Shown: one piece after another, positions 11,240 through 23,296 of the stretch
How the letters are laid out: every line of letters starts with the position of its first letter
Position numbering within the stretch: the first letter of the stretch is position 1
From: Lagopus muta
Taxonomy: Eukaryota > Chordata > Aves > Galliformes > Phasianidae
Length of the DNA: 64,000 nt
Direction of reading: 5' to 3'
NCBI RefSeq assembly: GCF_023343835.1
Contig: NC_064444.1
Location: 15,971,219 to 16,035,218, forward strand
Notes under the pieces: model-generated
Databases searched by the model: none
Seen by the model: the letters and a program-made list of their open reading frames with translations, nothing else
Told to the model about the DNA's origin: nothing
Made by a program: the position numbers and the translations under genes

Positions 11240-12239
11240 CCATTCAAGCGTGTGACAACTGAGGCACACGCAGATCAGAGTCAGCTCAGCCAGGGGCTGG
11301 TAGATAGGGATGGGGAACAGAGTAGGCCCTGCATCGTGCACGGATGTGGTTTTGGACCTGCTCCAAAAGCTGGACACTCCCACGTCCACAGGCCCAGATG
11401 GACTGCACCCAAGAGTGCTCAGGGAGTTTGTGGGTGTGCTTGCCAAGCCATCCTTCCACAGTCCTGGCTAACCAGGAATGTCCCGGTGGACTGGAGATTG
11501 GCAAATGTGACGGCCAGTCACAAGTGCCGTCCCCCCAGGCTCAGTGCTGGGGACGCTTCTATTTCACATCTTCAGTCATGACCTATAGTTGGGAGGCAGT
11601 GTTGATCTGCCAGGTGGGAGAAAGGCACAACAGAGGGACCTAGAGAGACCAGATCGCTGGGCCAGGGTAAACTCCATGAGTTTCAATAGGGGCAAGCATC
11701 AGGTCCTGCATTTTGGTCACAACCAACCCAGGCAGCCCTACAGGCTGGGGGAGCAGTGGCTGGAAAGCTTTCTGACAGAAGGGCAACAAGCCTCGTGAAG
11801 GGCTTGGAGAATATGCCTTATGGGGTATGACTGAATGAACTGGGCTTTTTTAGCCTGGGGAAGAGGAGGCTTAGGGGAGACCTTACTGCTCTCTTCCAAT
11901 ACCTCAAAGGTGATTGCAGCAAGAGCGAGGCTGGTCTCATTGCTGACAGGAAGAGGGGAAATGGCCTCAAGTTGTCCCAGGGGGGAGTTTTGGTTGAACA
12001 TCAGGAAAAACTTATTTACAGAAAGGATGGTTAAGCACTGTAATAGGCTCCCCAGGCAGGTAGGAGGTTGAGTCACCATCCATGCATGTGTTTAAAAACC
12101 ATTTGGATGTGGTGCTCAGGGGACGTGATTGAGAGGAGGGTTGTTAGACTTAGGGGGTAGTATGGTTAGGTTGTGGTTGGACTCGATCATCTTTAAGGTC
12201 TTTCCCAACCTGAACAATTCTATGATGCTATGATTCTAG
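11240..12239 (+). mobile_element. CR1 LINE, old and internally deleted, plus strand
   Basis: CR1 ORF2-like nucleotide sequence begins within about 11240-11370; the block near 11390-11430 resembles the CR1 'grouped by a GGxCCAGATGG..TGCACCC' region. It continues through a shortened reverse-transcriptase part (TTTCAATAGGGGCAAGCATC and TGGGGAAGAGGAGGCTTAGG are CR1-like) and ends with the CR1 3' terminus at 12216-12238 (ATTCTATGATGCTATGATTC). Several internal segments are missing and no frame is intact, so the copy is old. It lies between the two gene-like segments of the 10.3-13.2 kb unit and would be intronic. Its 3' terminus supplies the AG that precedes the second segment. The 5' boundary is uncertain by about 100 bp. 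Confidence 0.88.
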
Positions 12240-12838
12240 GAGCAGCGGGCAGTGCCGCGTGCAGCGATGCCCTTCTCTGTGCTACCAGTAGCACCAGGAC
12301 ATATCCAACAACATCGCTGTCCACCTCTGGACAAGAAGCGTAAGCACTGCAGTGTGAGACTGCAGAACGGTGGCAACCAAATGGAGAACTGCACAGGTAA
12401 ACAGCAGGATGAATTCATACCAGCAGCCAAGAAGAGGTGCAGAGACTTACCAGAATTACCAGCCCCTCTGCACACAAAAAGCCTTTTATCCAGCAACCCA
12501 AATGGGAATGAGAAAAAACAAGCTCGGCCGAGCTGTCCTCAAGCCCTAAGTTTGGCTGCCCAGCAGCACAATACTCAAGAAAGCTGCAAGACAGCCCAAA
12601 CAAACAGAAGTTCCAACCTGAACCGGTGCAGCAAAAACAGGCTGAGGGCCAGAAACCATCAGGCAAACGTACATGTAAAACAAAACATCTCAATGTGCAG
12701 GGAAGAAAGAGATCATTCTTTGCTATGGATGACCCGTTTGACATCAAAGATACGCAAGATATGGTCGCACCACCAAAAAAAGTGATGAAGCAAGCAGAGC
12801 CTGCTCTGCACCGTGGCTCCTTGCCCACCAAATCCTAA
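12240..12838 (+). pseudogene. Unrecognised basic, low-complexity protein segment, apparently frameshifted
   Basis: Right after the CR1 terminus a frame opens in phase with the donor at 11147 and runs to 12785. It is rich in K, R, Q, S, P and N, with nuclear-localisation-like clusters KKRK (12333-12344) and KKRCR (12429-12443). From the A6 run at 12513-12518 a second frame, open from 12512 to the TAA at 12836, looks more protein-like (GRKRS at 12701-12715, then an acidic MDDPFDIKDTQDM block), while the first frame loses character. This suggests a 1-nt indel in the A run. Past the TAA the same frame stays open and Q/P-rich for about 32 codons to 12937. A poly(A) signal follows. It could be a decaying gene or retrocopy, a lncRNA, or a functional gene with an error in this sequence. 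The family is not recognised. Confidence 0.4.
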
Positions 12839-13153
12839 CAGCAGAACCTGCACAAGCAGCTGCAGCAGCCCCCCTCGCTGCCGACCATCCAGCCTGCCGT
12901 GCTGCAGTGGACAGCCCTGCCAGAACATGCCACCTGAGGCCCACTCTGTCCATGTGACAACAATGTGGGACCTCAGGCCTCTCAGTTGCTCTCATATTAG
13001 CAAGGACTCCCGTTTGAGAACTTTCCAGGAACTGTTACATTCTGTTTAAGCCTTTTAGATATTAACGTTAATAGTTTTATGTTGTTTCTTTATTGTAGTG
13101 TTTGTTCTAGAGTTACTTCATTAGGTATATTTTCCAATGCAATTGTTTCTGCA

Positions 13154-13159
13154 AATAAA
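13154..13159 (+). terminator. Poly(A) signal AATAAA at the end of the 10.3-13.2 kb unit
   Basis: A canonical AATAAA lies about 315 nt after the TAA at 12836, followed within 50 nt by T/G-rich sequence. It fits the 3' end of a plus-strand transcript starting at the CpG island. No genomic poly(A) tract follows, so a processed retrocopy would have lost its tail. AATAAA is common in AT-rich DNA, so only the position gives it weight. Confidence 0.4.
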
Positions 13160-13599
13160 AGACACTGTTACATATGAAAATGTCCTTCCTTTAGATAAGA
13201 AAGCTGAATTCTGGTTGGATGGATTCTCTTTTTTACAAAATTGTTCTGTTTCATTACATGCACACAGGCACTAGTATAAGTCTGTTATTACTTGCAATTT
13301 CTTTCCTGCTTTAGGGAACACATCTGCACACGGGCTTTGTTTCATGCAAAGCACAGGTTACACAGAACGTACTTCTTGCGGGTGATGGAAACAAAGTCAC
13401 GTGGTTTGCTTGGCAGAGAGAGAGGATTCGGTGAGGTACTTGGTGATATTACTGTTGTTGTTCTCAATACAATAATTAAAAATAAGATTGCTGAATCAGA
13501 CGATTTCAGTGATCTTTGCCTACCTTAAGAATTCCATAATTCTTAAGGATTATACAACCAGCAAGAAGTGGCTGGAGAAACCTCACCAATGTGGGAGAT
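13160..13599. other. Non-coding stretch, nothing specific recognised
   Basis: AT-rich flank between the putative poly(A) site and the next CR1 piece; the one open frame (13292-13528) has no recognisable features. Confidence 0.5.
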
Positions 13600-13950
13600 G
13601 ATGCTTCTAGGAAATGTGAAGCACACCTGCAGGTTCAGGGTCCTGGCAGACAAAGGGAGCCTGACCATCACTGAAGACTGGGGCAACAACACACTGACTG
13701 AGCATCTCGGCTTCTTCCATGTCTGGGGAAGCCAGTTCTCCATCCTCATTCATCAGAGGCAGAACGCTCTCTCTGGCCTGCCTCCTGCCCACATGCCTGT
13801 AGAACCACTTCATGTTCTTTTTCACATCCCTTGCCAAGTTCAGCTCCATCTGGGCCTCCAATCTTAACCTCTCTAATGCTCTCCTCTGCTGCTCAACAGT
13901 GACTAGTAAAGCCGAATCCTGCTGGTAGTCATTCATGAATTCATGCATAC
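13600..13950 (-). mobile_element. CR1 LINE internal ORF2 fragment, minus strand
   Basis: The minus-strand frame 13957-13607 contains a CR1 ORF2 linker region between endonuclease and reverse transcriptase: MELNLARDVKKNMKWFYRHV is followed by a GRRQARESVLPLMNEDGELA-like block and an acidic DMEEAEML stretch, a pattern shared with the 28.3 kb copy. No CR1 3' terminus is present at its 3' end (about 13600), so this is an internal fragment, broken by deletion rather than by 5' truncation alone. Boundaries are approximate. Confidence 0.75.
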
Positions 13951-16900
13951 ATATCAATATCTCAGTGACTTTGAGCTGTGAGAATTTTATTTTACAGATA
14001 CAGTCAAATAAAATTCATCTAGGCAAGACAAAGTGCATAGCAGTAACTATAAGCCTTGATAAATATAATTTTTAAAACGAGCCCAAAAGCAATAAAGCAG
14101 GTTACAATATCAAAGAGCAGAATCCTAAATTCAGCCTCATGGTTTCCCTAGCTAAAGCCTGCATACTCTGACAGAATCAGAAGTCCTTACATCTTGATAG
14201 CAAACCACAACAAAGCTCCAGGTAGTAAGAAAAGCACTGGACTTTGCTTATTCCATGTCTGCCATCACTCCATCTCTCAACCCACTACTAGAAAATTTAG
14301 ACAAAGTTTTTCAGCCTGGCTTCATTTAATGAGAAGCTCCATACTGTTATTTTTGCTTACTGCCAAGAAAAACAACCTTTTCAGAAGTCACATCTTTGCA
14401 AGGCAAATTCTGTTTGTCAAAATACAGGGTTTTGCCTACTTTCTTTGTCTTACTCTTATTTTAAAACTCCTTCTTCAAAGCAAGCATCACACAAAAATCT
14501 ACAGCTTTAACCAGGCATCCCATCTCACATGTAAAATGCACCCAGCTGTATATCTCCCATACTGTCAAAAGAACTGAGGGGCCCTGGTGTCAGGTTTTGA
14601 TGTTAACATCTTCCTAGACAGATGACCTCTGGGTTAGGTACTGCACAGCTCTGGTCTGCAGGGCTCCAGTGCCTGATACAAAGCACCTGTCCATTGAAGG
14701 AAGCCTCCCCGTACCGGAGGAACGCTCCAAAACTTTGGCTGCTGCTCATCATTCAGTATGTCACTGCAGAAGAAATGAGTATTTGGATAATAGGCGTGGA
14801 CAGATGCAATTGCAAACAGATTTGTTTAACGGTCTCCAACCTTCTGATTTGCAAACATCAGTGTATTTTTCAATAGAGATCCAGATCCTAGAAGAATTAC
14901 GCTCTGAATTTGTAACTTCAGTTATCTTTTGTGAGTGCCCTCAAGGGGACCCACACTGTTCTGAAAGCTGCCAACTAGATCATATTTACTACTGAACGCT
15001 TTCAGATAATGAACTTCAAATGAGAACTGCCCAACCAGCCCGTCTCAAAAACAAAAATAGCTGTAATGAGCGTGGCCTAGACATCAGCACTCAAGATTTT
15101 AATTCCTAAGAATAGAAATAGAAACTTAATCTCTCACACCCATTTCAGTAAAAAGCAGCTTGGTTCAAAAGTTAAAGCACTAGTTAGCTGGAAACATAGA
15201 TCTCTTAAAAATGTCTGAGCTTTTCAACACAAATATTCATGGAACTGTAAATGCCTTACCAGCTTTGCAGTTATACAGTTTGAAACCAGAAAGTGAACAC
15301 CGTCTGATGGAAGAAAAAATAAGGTATTTTATCCAAGACAGATGTTAAGACATTGCTTTTTTGGCAGCCTTTCCTCTTGTGATCACGTTTGCTTTCATAC
15401 CGACAGCGAGGCGAGCCAGCCTTTCTCAACACTGCTCAAAGCCCCTCCTAGCCCTACTGCTACATCTGCCATCCAGAACAGTCAGCACCTCTGCAACTAT
15501 CCATCCTAATCATAAAAATTCACATATTTCACATTTTCAGATCTACCAGAACGTACAAGTTACATACAGATGGTTGGAGGAACCCAACAAATGAGACACT
15601 TGGGTCAATAAAACAAAAAGCAAACAAACCCCCTGAGAAGAACATTTCTTTTCACCACTTTCATAGCAGTTTCCCCATTCTCTGTATACTGAATGGATGT
15701 GATTATAACGTGAAGCCATACATTGATAAGTGAAGTAATGCTCATAGAAAGATGATACTGGGATGGCTGATAGGGATTAAGAAAATGGATAGCTTTTTGG
15801 ATATCCATTAATCTCCTCAGGTTTTGTATCTCTGACATTGAAATACAACACTCTAGATACACAGGTAAAGAGCATGTTGAACTCAGGGTGAAATGCTTAT
15901 GGCAAGAACTCAGTGCTGATCAGAGCAGCAAAGAACCACAACTGCCCTTCTCAGCCTTGTTCAATATTTGGACTCAGATCAGTGTTTGGATACAGAGCCT
16001 AAAGAAGGTTTACTCAGAACTCAAACACAAATGTGATTTGCAGAAAGATCAACGTCATGTATGTATCAAGTCTCCTGACAAATAACGTCAGCAATAGCAA
16101 TCCAAAACAAATGAATGCATATGCCTTACAACTGCACTCCATCTAAAGAAATATTAGCTGAACTACTCTGCACTGTGGCATGACCAAGAGGAGCAGAAGC
16201 TGCTGTGACACAGAGCCCAAACTGAGGTCAGTTTCCTGCTCTGAAGCTGAAAGGCCATGTGTTTCTTGGGTCCTTGCTCAAACTACACCTCAGTTGCTGG
16301 GTTTTGCTTATAATAAAGCAGTAACTGGACAGCCTTTAATCCTTACATTTTTGTGTCAATTTTAATTATGAAAGATGTGATAATTGAGATTGTCCTTACA
16401 TAAATCCAATTTGCTATTAGCTAGAAAACCTTTTGGTTAACTCGATGGGATTTCTTGATACAGTGTTTGCACAGCACTGAGGGATCACGCTGAATGGTAA
16501 TTTTATGAAATTAGTGAAAATCTCCTAACATGGAAGAGAGAGCAAGCACTCAGTTCAGTTAGAGCCTTCAGCTTCCAGCCAATTTCATTTTTTCTTATTG
16601 TTTTAGTGTGTGAAATGGGAGATTGCAGGCTGCAAGGAAAGAAAAAAGCCTAGATCTTGTGTGGAAATGAAAGAAGTGCAGATAGACTGAAGAAAACATT
16701 AAGACACAGAGCATTCAGGAACAGTACCGTTTCACCTTACTGATTCTTTCCAACTAGCCTGCCTGTACAGACACTGAGCAAGGGAACCTTGGGAAGGGAG
16801 ACAGCCCTGACCATCAACGTGCAGAGGCAACTCAGCTGAAAGGGAGAGCTTCGTGCAAATATTCAAAGCTGGGATGAGGAAACGAGGTTTGTTTACAGAT

Positions 16901-17640
16901 GATCCCATAAAAAAACAAAAGGTTTTCCTCTGAGGACTGGATGTCCATCTTTAAGTTTTACTCGCTAATAAAAAGTACTGAAGGCTTTGCATTACTATCA
17001 GTTGTAAGCAAACTGACACAGCTAACATTCAACTGTACGTATGAGACATGACCTGAATGCTATCAGTCATGTCACCTGAATGTTATCACAGTCAACACTT
17101 CTATGTTTCCATTTTCATTCAACTTTGACGCAGAATAAAAGATGTGATCATGCAAATACATATTACGCTCACTTTTTGCTGGGTAACATCATGTGCAAAG
17201 CTACAGAAATTGAATTAAGACAAATTTGAAATGCTCTTTGTTTTCCTGTTGTTTTAATTTCCATTTTTCGTGTTTTTTCCAGAGGCTGGTTTTAGCCTAT
17301 TACATACAGTACCTGTCAGTTTCTTGCCTTGTCAATCACTTGGCCAGACATTTTACTGTTCATTGATTCTTGCAGATCTTCAGGCTTTGTATTCTGAAGC
17401 GAGCAATATGAAATAGATGTGTTGATCTTACAAAATAAGTCTTTCATAGACATGTGCTCTAGTTAAATCAGAGATATAGTATTAAAATTTCTGCTAGCTT
17501 TGTGCAGCAGGGTACAGCATGGGAGTTTTTCAGACACTAATGGGAAGCCGGTGGCAAACCCTGCAACCATTATCCTCAGCAGATCAAGATTTTTAAACAC
17601 ATCGCTTCTTCCTCAGTCATTAGTGTCTTCTTAAAACAAC
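13951..17640. other. Long non-coding stretch, nothing specific recognised
   Basis: AT-rich unique DNA. Open frames such as 14194-14577 (127 codons) and 14669-14995 carry no recognisable motifs and overlap other chance frames. No repeats or RNA genes recognised. Confidence 0.5.
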
Positions 17641-17643
17641 ATC

Positions 17644-18106
17644 ATGCTTTGTTTTCTTGATCAAAGCCCTCAACTTAGGAGTTTGGAAATAAATTTCACT
17701 TTGGTGTTTTCCTTTTCAAAACACATCAGTCTCAAAAGCAGGCTGATCTTTGGTGATGTACTGCGATGGATTGCACTTAGTAGACAGTTTGCCACTCATG
17801 GAAAGGGATTGTTCTCCCCTGCACAGCAGCACCACGTGTGTGCTCACACCCGAGACAAAGCTGGACAGACAGAAGTGCTCAAAGATGAAACTGGAGGGAA
17901 CGATGCTCTCTGGCTGCTTTGTTGGCAGCCACTGTTTGGAGGGTGCCTTACAGCATGCTTCCATCCTACAGATGTCACACACCAGGGACAACTCTGATGG
18001 CCCCAGTGTGGAACTTCTGAATGATGGCAGTGGCAAATCCGAGACTTCAGGGACAATCTCTGCAACCCTTTGCTGTATCCACATAATAACTCTCCTACCT
18101 CAGTAG
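17644..18106. other. Stop-poor segment with overlapping open frames on both strands
   Basis: Four frames of 73-122 codons overlap here (plus 17644-17997 and 17750-18106; minus 17716-18084 and 17844-18065), and G+C is higher than in the flanks. This is how old coding or retro-derived sequence, or simply a GC-rich patch, looks. None of the translations has a motif I recognise, and no CR1 landmark is present. It is listed because the clustering of frames is visible, not because a gene is supported. Confidence 0.2.
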
Positions 18107-21019
18107 CTGCTTAATAACATCTGTACAAACAGATTATTATCCACTAGCTTACTACATCATTTCTTGTCACTTCTAGGGCCTGAAGAATTGCTTCCGGACT
18201 TCGGTGGGAGGTTTGCATGAGCCAAGACAAAAAGAAGTAATAAGGCTTAACCTACCCATGTATTCATATAATTTAAATTTCTTTGTTTCATTTATTCCCT
18301 GTTTGCTTCCTCTCTTCTATGATACACACACAGAAAAAACCTGTTATCTAAATTAGGGCAGAGTTTGATTTTCTAGGAAAAGATGGAATCCTTCAGCTGG
18401 AGAAGGAAAAAACCTATCAATGAAATTACTAAACATTGCTGATCTCCTGTTAAATCCCTATGCAGCCCTACTAGAACAAATAGATTAATTATATTCCTGT
18501 GCACCGAGATCCAGAATACTTCATTTATTGCCTTAAACTACATCTACTGCCAGTCATCTAATGAGCAGTAGCTTTTCCTGGTAATACAGATAATCTCTTT
18601 GGAGAGAATTAGTTCTTGGAAAGTAGAAGTGCACCTTTCCTTAAATTCCATTTTATGCTTTCAATTCCTGAGGGAATGCGGGGAGGATCATAAGGAAGGA
18701 AGGGAAGAAGGAAAGGCAGATTAAGGATGTTACAGTAATATTCTTTTGTTCAACATCTGCATGCTAGAGAGATTACACAATCTTCAGCAGATCAGCAAAA
18801 GAAGATTTGAAGCGTCTAGCGTTAAAGCTTCAAAGCTGCAACACTCCTCTCCACCCACCCAACATCTCCAGGTCCACAGCTGTAGGAAACATTCCAAATC
18901 TCACCCAACTTCTAGACTTTTCTTTCAAACCTTAAAAAAAAAAAAAGCAAAATGCAAAAAAATTGCTCCACATCCATAACCTTGGGATAAAAGCAGTGGC
19001 TGCAGTACAGAATCTCAAGAGAACCCACACGTGCTCTCTCCCTGCAAGATCTCAGGTCAACTCTAGGAGGAACGTTGAGCGCTACAAAGCACAACTAGCT
19101 TCTTTTATGGTGTTAAGGGGGAAAAAAAAAAAAAAAAAAAGCAGAATAGCCAACAAAGAAACCAGCACAGAAATACAAGTTTCAGTACTTCTAATCAGGC
19201 TGCTTAGGTGATGCATTACAGACAGCAAGGCTTGCAGACTGCAACTCAGTGGTACTGTCCATCCAAGGCATGAAAAATGGCTCAGCTGGAAATCCCTGGC
19301 TGTAGGTGAAAGGTGATCACCCACTTAACTTCAGCACTTTAGTGAAGTACAGACACATATTCTGAATGTCCAGATGAAGAAAAATGAGGGAAAAATTACT
19401 GTATGATCAGCAGTAAATCCTTTCTCTTGCTTGCAATGACTTTAAGAGCCTCTAACAAAACAGTTTTCAGTTGAGCTGCGCACAGAGAGAGCTCACCTCC
19501 GTGCTGAGGTTATAAAAACATCAGTGAAGAAAATTGTGTGTTTTAGGAGAAAATTGAGGTTCTGAGAATGATGCTCTTCCTGCCTAACTCAGGACAGAAA
19601 CCTCTTGCAACACAGACCCTACAGGATGCTGCCCCAGGGATCGCTTTCATTATCACAGAATGGCCTCTCTCTCCTTCTCACCCTGTGAATGCTGCAGCCC
19701 CAGCAGCAGGAATGCTGTGCTGAGATCTCCATGGATCCAGCTGTGTGGGATGATCCCCAGGTGGGATGACACTGCTGGAGGAGGACAGGGCATAAGGTAT
19801 CAGTGCAGTGCCACCACTATCCTTAACGTAAAAAATCCCCAAGCCTTCTAAAAATGCTGCCAGCCTTGCCCTAAAGGTGTGCAAGACTGATTTTACTTCT
19901 AGTCTCAGAATCCACTGATTATATTCTTAAAGGATATCAATAAATTATTACTCTACCAGGAAGTATTTCCTGAAGATCTACCTTGGAAATAGCTTTTTGA
20001 GTAAATTTCTTGCAATTTCAATATTTGCCACCTAACACTTTGCATCTGATCAGAAAAAAAATTGTGTAACTTTGACCTGATGCAAAGTAAAAGTGTGAAG
20101 CAACAAGAGTCAATTTGCTGGGCAACGCTAAGACATAATGTGGTGGAGTACAATGCCGATTTGCAGAGCGAGTCAAAATGCCTGAGCTCTCTCTTTTGTG
20201 ATATCTGCAAATCACTGAATAATGTGGTTCACTGACCAAGTGAATTATTTTTGAGGAGTTTGGCACATCTTTAATTACAAGATATGTAAAGACGTAATGG
20301 AAACATGCTGTGCATATTTCTTTATGGCTGCTGAACTTTTCTTATGGAAAAGCACCTGTTTTTATTAAATTGTCTCTAGACAGAATAGAATGTACAGGGT
20401 ATAGGTTGACAGCATGTTTCTCAACGCGTATTACTCAGCAGCTAAGCAACCTTAGCAACAATATAGATCGCCCATGTATACAGATTGCACCTATACACAA
20501 AGCTACAGATAGATAAAAACAGATGTGCAGGAAATAGATTTACTCTTACTATGAGTATGTTTAAATTGCAGCAGCATATCGATAATATCATAATGTTTCT
20601 TTTGCTGAGGGAGACAAAAAAAAATGCACATCAGGATCCCCATCACTAAACACTGATGTGCCCTTTATGCTTAAAAAAAATAAATAAATAAAATCAGGAA
20701 TTTGCATGCTGACAATGATTATGTAAATGCCTTGTTTTGAGAACCAAGTCCCAGAAGATTCCCCAGCAGAAAGCAATTCTCCTTTAAAGGTTTCATCATG
20801 GTCCAAATCAGTGGTTTTTAAAACACCATTTTTAGTAATACAATAAATAGCCTCTTTGATGATTGCCATTTGCTTTCCTTCCAAACTGTGGGCCTTCTTG
20901 CTTTGCAGCAGCAGCAGCCCCAGTAGCTTCTCTTTTTCTGTCAATTTTGAGGGGCTGTGGCAGATGGCAGTCATGCTTTAAAGCTTGCAATCTTTACTCA
21001 ACTGACCAAAATTCAGAGC
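18107..21019. other. Non-coding stretch with A-rich tracts
   Basis: AT-rich DNA. A-runs lie at 18933-18944 and 19122-19140 (the latter directly after a G5 run), and an (AAAT)n-like stretch lies near 20672-20692. The segment 19640-19890 is richer in G+C but matches no repeat I know. No gene is supported. Confidence 0.5.
19117..19140. repeat. G5-A19 homopolymer tract
   Basis: Five G followed by 19 A. It could be a decayed poly(A) tail of a plus-strand retro-insertion, but the preceding sequence resembles no known element. Homopolymer tracts are frequent sites of length variation. Confidence 0.7.
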
Positions 21020-21095
21020 TGACCTGCTTGGAGCACACGGGGAGTCCAGATGATCTCCCAAGGTCCCTTTTAACCTGAATTATCCTGTGATCCTT
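21020..21095 (+). mobile_element. CR1 3'-terminal fragment, plus strand
   Basis: The stretch around 21047-21092 resembles the last part of a CR1 3' UTR: a CCAGATGATCTCCCAAGGTC block, a CCTTTTAACCTGAATTATCC block and a CTGTGATCCTT-like end. Only some 50-75 bp remain, consistent with an extremely 5'-truncated and diverged insertion. Confidence 0.7.
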
Positions 21096-23296
21096 CGGCT
21101 CTCCATAACTGAGTTTCCAGGCTCAGAAAGGCACAGCACAGAGATAGAGCAGGGCTACATCTAGCTTTAGAGCAGAGCAGCCATTCTCAGTGTGCAGCCC
21201 AGCATGCTCATCCCAGGACACAAACAAGACTGCACTAGCTCCTAGTGCATTATGATTTTTCTTCAAAAGCAACCGATGCACACAGAGGCAGGAAACCACT
21301 CCTGGCAGTGCTGCAGAGAGGATGAGCAGAGCACCAAGACTGCAGGGCTTAGCTGGGAGCCGCTGCTCCCCCAGCATAGGCACCGGCACATGGATGTGGT
21401 GCTATTGCAAGGAATCCTTTTATTCCACCAGCTGCTACTGCTGAGATCTGAAACTGAGACCCAGTATGTGATCTCATGGATGAGTGCAAAGCTCACAAGC
21501 TCTCGTGTCTTAACTGAGGAGAAAGGCTCTGTTTAGTTGTGCCAGAATAAATGAACAATGAAGGTAGCTTGGATGTCTTGAAGCTGTTTAGGGCTGGCAG
21601 TCGATTTGAATCACTCTGAAGCAGAGCTTAAGTATTTTCCCAAAGAAATCTATGCCTCAATGACTTTAAACTCTCCTTGTGCTTCTATGACCCTGGGCTG
21701 CTCTGTATTATGGCAGCAGGGATGGCTGTGCATTTCCTCTTGAGTGCTTCCTGCACACCTCAGCTAGAAAACCTTTCCCTGAAAATGCCTGCAGGGCATT
21801 CAAGCTCTGCTTTTTCTAGAGCCCATGAGCAGCCAGCAAAGGCAGGAGCAGCGCTGAGAGGCTCACCTAAGTTACTTTATGGCAGATTTTCAAAAGGATG
21901 GTCTGGAAACATCACTCACACCATGCTGCAGCTGTGTTCTCTCTCAGACGAAGAGAAAAGCCCAGCAGCACCGTAGGACACTGACCGGGTGTCCACACTA
22001 ATTAAGCAGTTAGGGATTTTTATTTTATTTTATTTTTTTCCAAAGTTGTTGCAACATTCACATGCTGGGAAATAAAAAGAAGCTGTTTGGAGGATGCAGT
22101 TGTCCTACAATTCAAATTTAGAGTTACAACAACTGACAAAGATCCATTAGAATACAAGCTTGCAGTTCCTCACTTAAGAAATTAATCCACATACACGTAA
22201 AACTCACCTGCACAAAATCTCTGCCTTTGGGACCTGCCAGCTACATGCTAAACTCAATGAGACCGCTGTGAAATAGTATCAGCGCACTAAAATAAGTAAC
22301 CCTCTCTCCCTCAGCCTCTCTCAGTCCACACACACTACAGAATTTCCTTAGGAGACGATGCAAAAGCAACTCACATAGGAGAACGCTACAAAATCCTACA
22401 TCTCGCCTTCCAAGGTGAGCAATGATAACAATAAAAGCACGTCCTCCCCTCCTCACAAACCAGTAGAGGAATGGGAAAAATAAATTCCAGGTGGAGTTTT
22501 TGGGGAAAAAAATTTCCTTCACAAATAGAATCCATCATCCACGCTTCCCTTTCTGTATTTATTTGTAAAATTAACAGCAACACATATGTAATCTTCTAGA
22601 GAAATAATTGATCCCACTGCCCTGGATAGGAGCTACTGGCAATGATTACAGTGTCACACAGATCACTTCTGCGTGCAGAAGGCTGACACCAGGGCACACA
22701 CGCAGGCTTATGTGAGAAGTTCCAGTGGAGAAAAAAGGAAGGAAACAAAACCAGGAAAGTTATCATACGATGTAAGGCCTGTTGGTTTCCTTGCCACCTT
22801 CTGTGCTAAAGAAAATAAACCATTTACTCAGACAACACGTGCTATCAATTATTGGTCTAATTAATGACAGACTGCTACGAAACCAAGAAGTTTAAGGAAG
22901 AAGCACAAGTTGGCTCCTGATGTTTACAGTTTCTAGTAGGATGCTACCATGCCAGGCCAGGCAGAGCTGCAAACTCTGCGTGCCTTTCAGAAACAGGAAA
23001 AAGTAGGTGACAGTAGCTTCACCTCACCCCACGCCAGGACACACGAGCAGCTATGATAAGAGCATTTGCATGCAAGCAGCATGACACCCCCACTTCTCTG
23101 AAACAGGTTTCCTCCCCAGCAGTGACAGCTAATAGGAAAAAGAATAACCCAAAATTAAAATAATAAAACTAAAAAAGAGTTAGTCCAAAGGATTAAGTAG
23201 GAAATCAAAAATCTCCTAATTTTATATAAACAGGTATTTCCTGTAGAGATTTGAAGCATTCTGCCAATCGTCATTCCAAACTTCACTTTTGCGGAT
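21096..23296. other. Non-coding stretch, nothing specific recognised
   Basis: Mixed-composition unique DNA. The open frames here (at most 99 codons) are chance-like. A (TTTTA)n-like simple repeat lies at 22018-22038. No other repeat family is recognised. Confidence 0.5.

Noticed and set aside
10289..11243. Minus-strand frames of 66 to 137 codons across and beside the CpG island
   Set aside because: GC-rich DNA lacks stops. No donor, acceptor or poly(A) signal supports a minus-strand gene, although bidirectional promoter activity stays possible.
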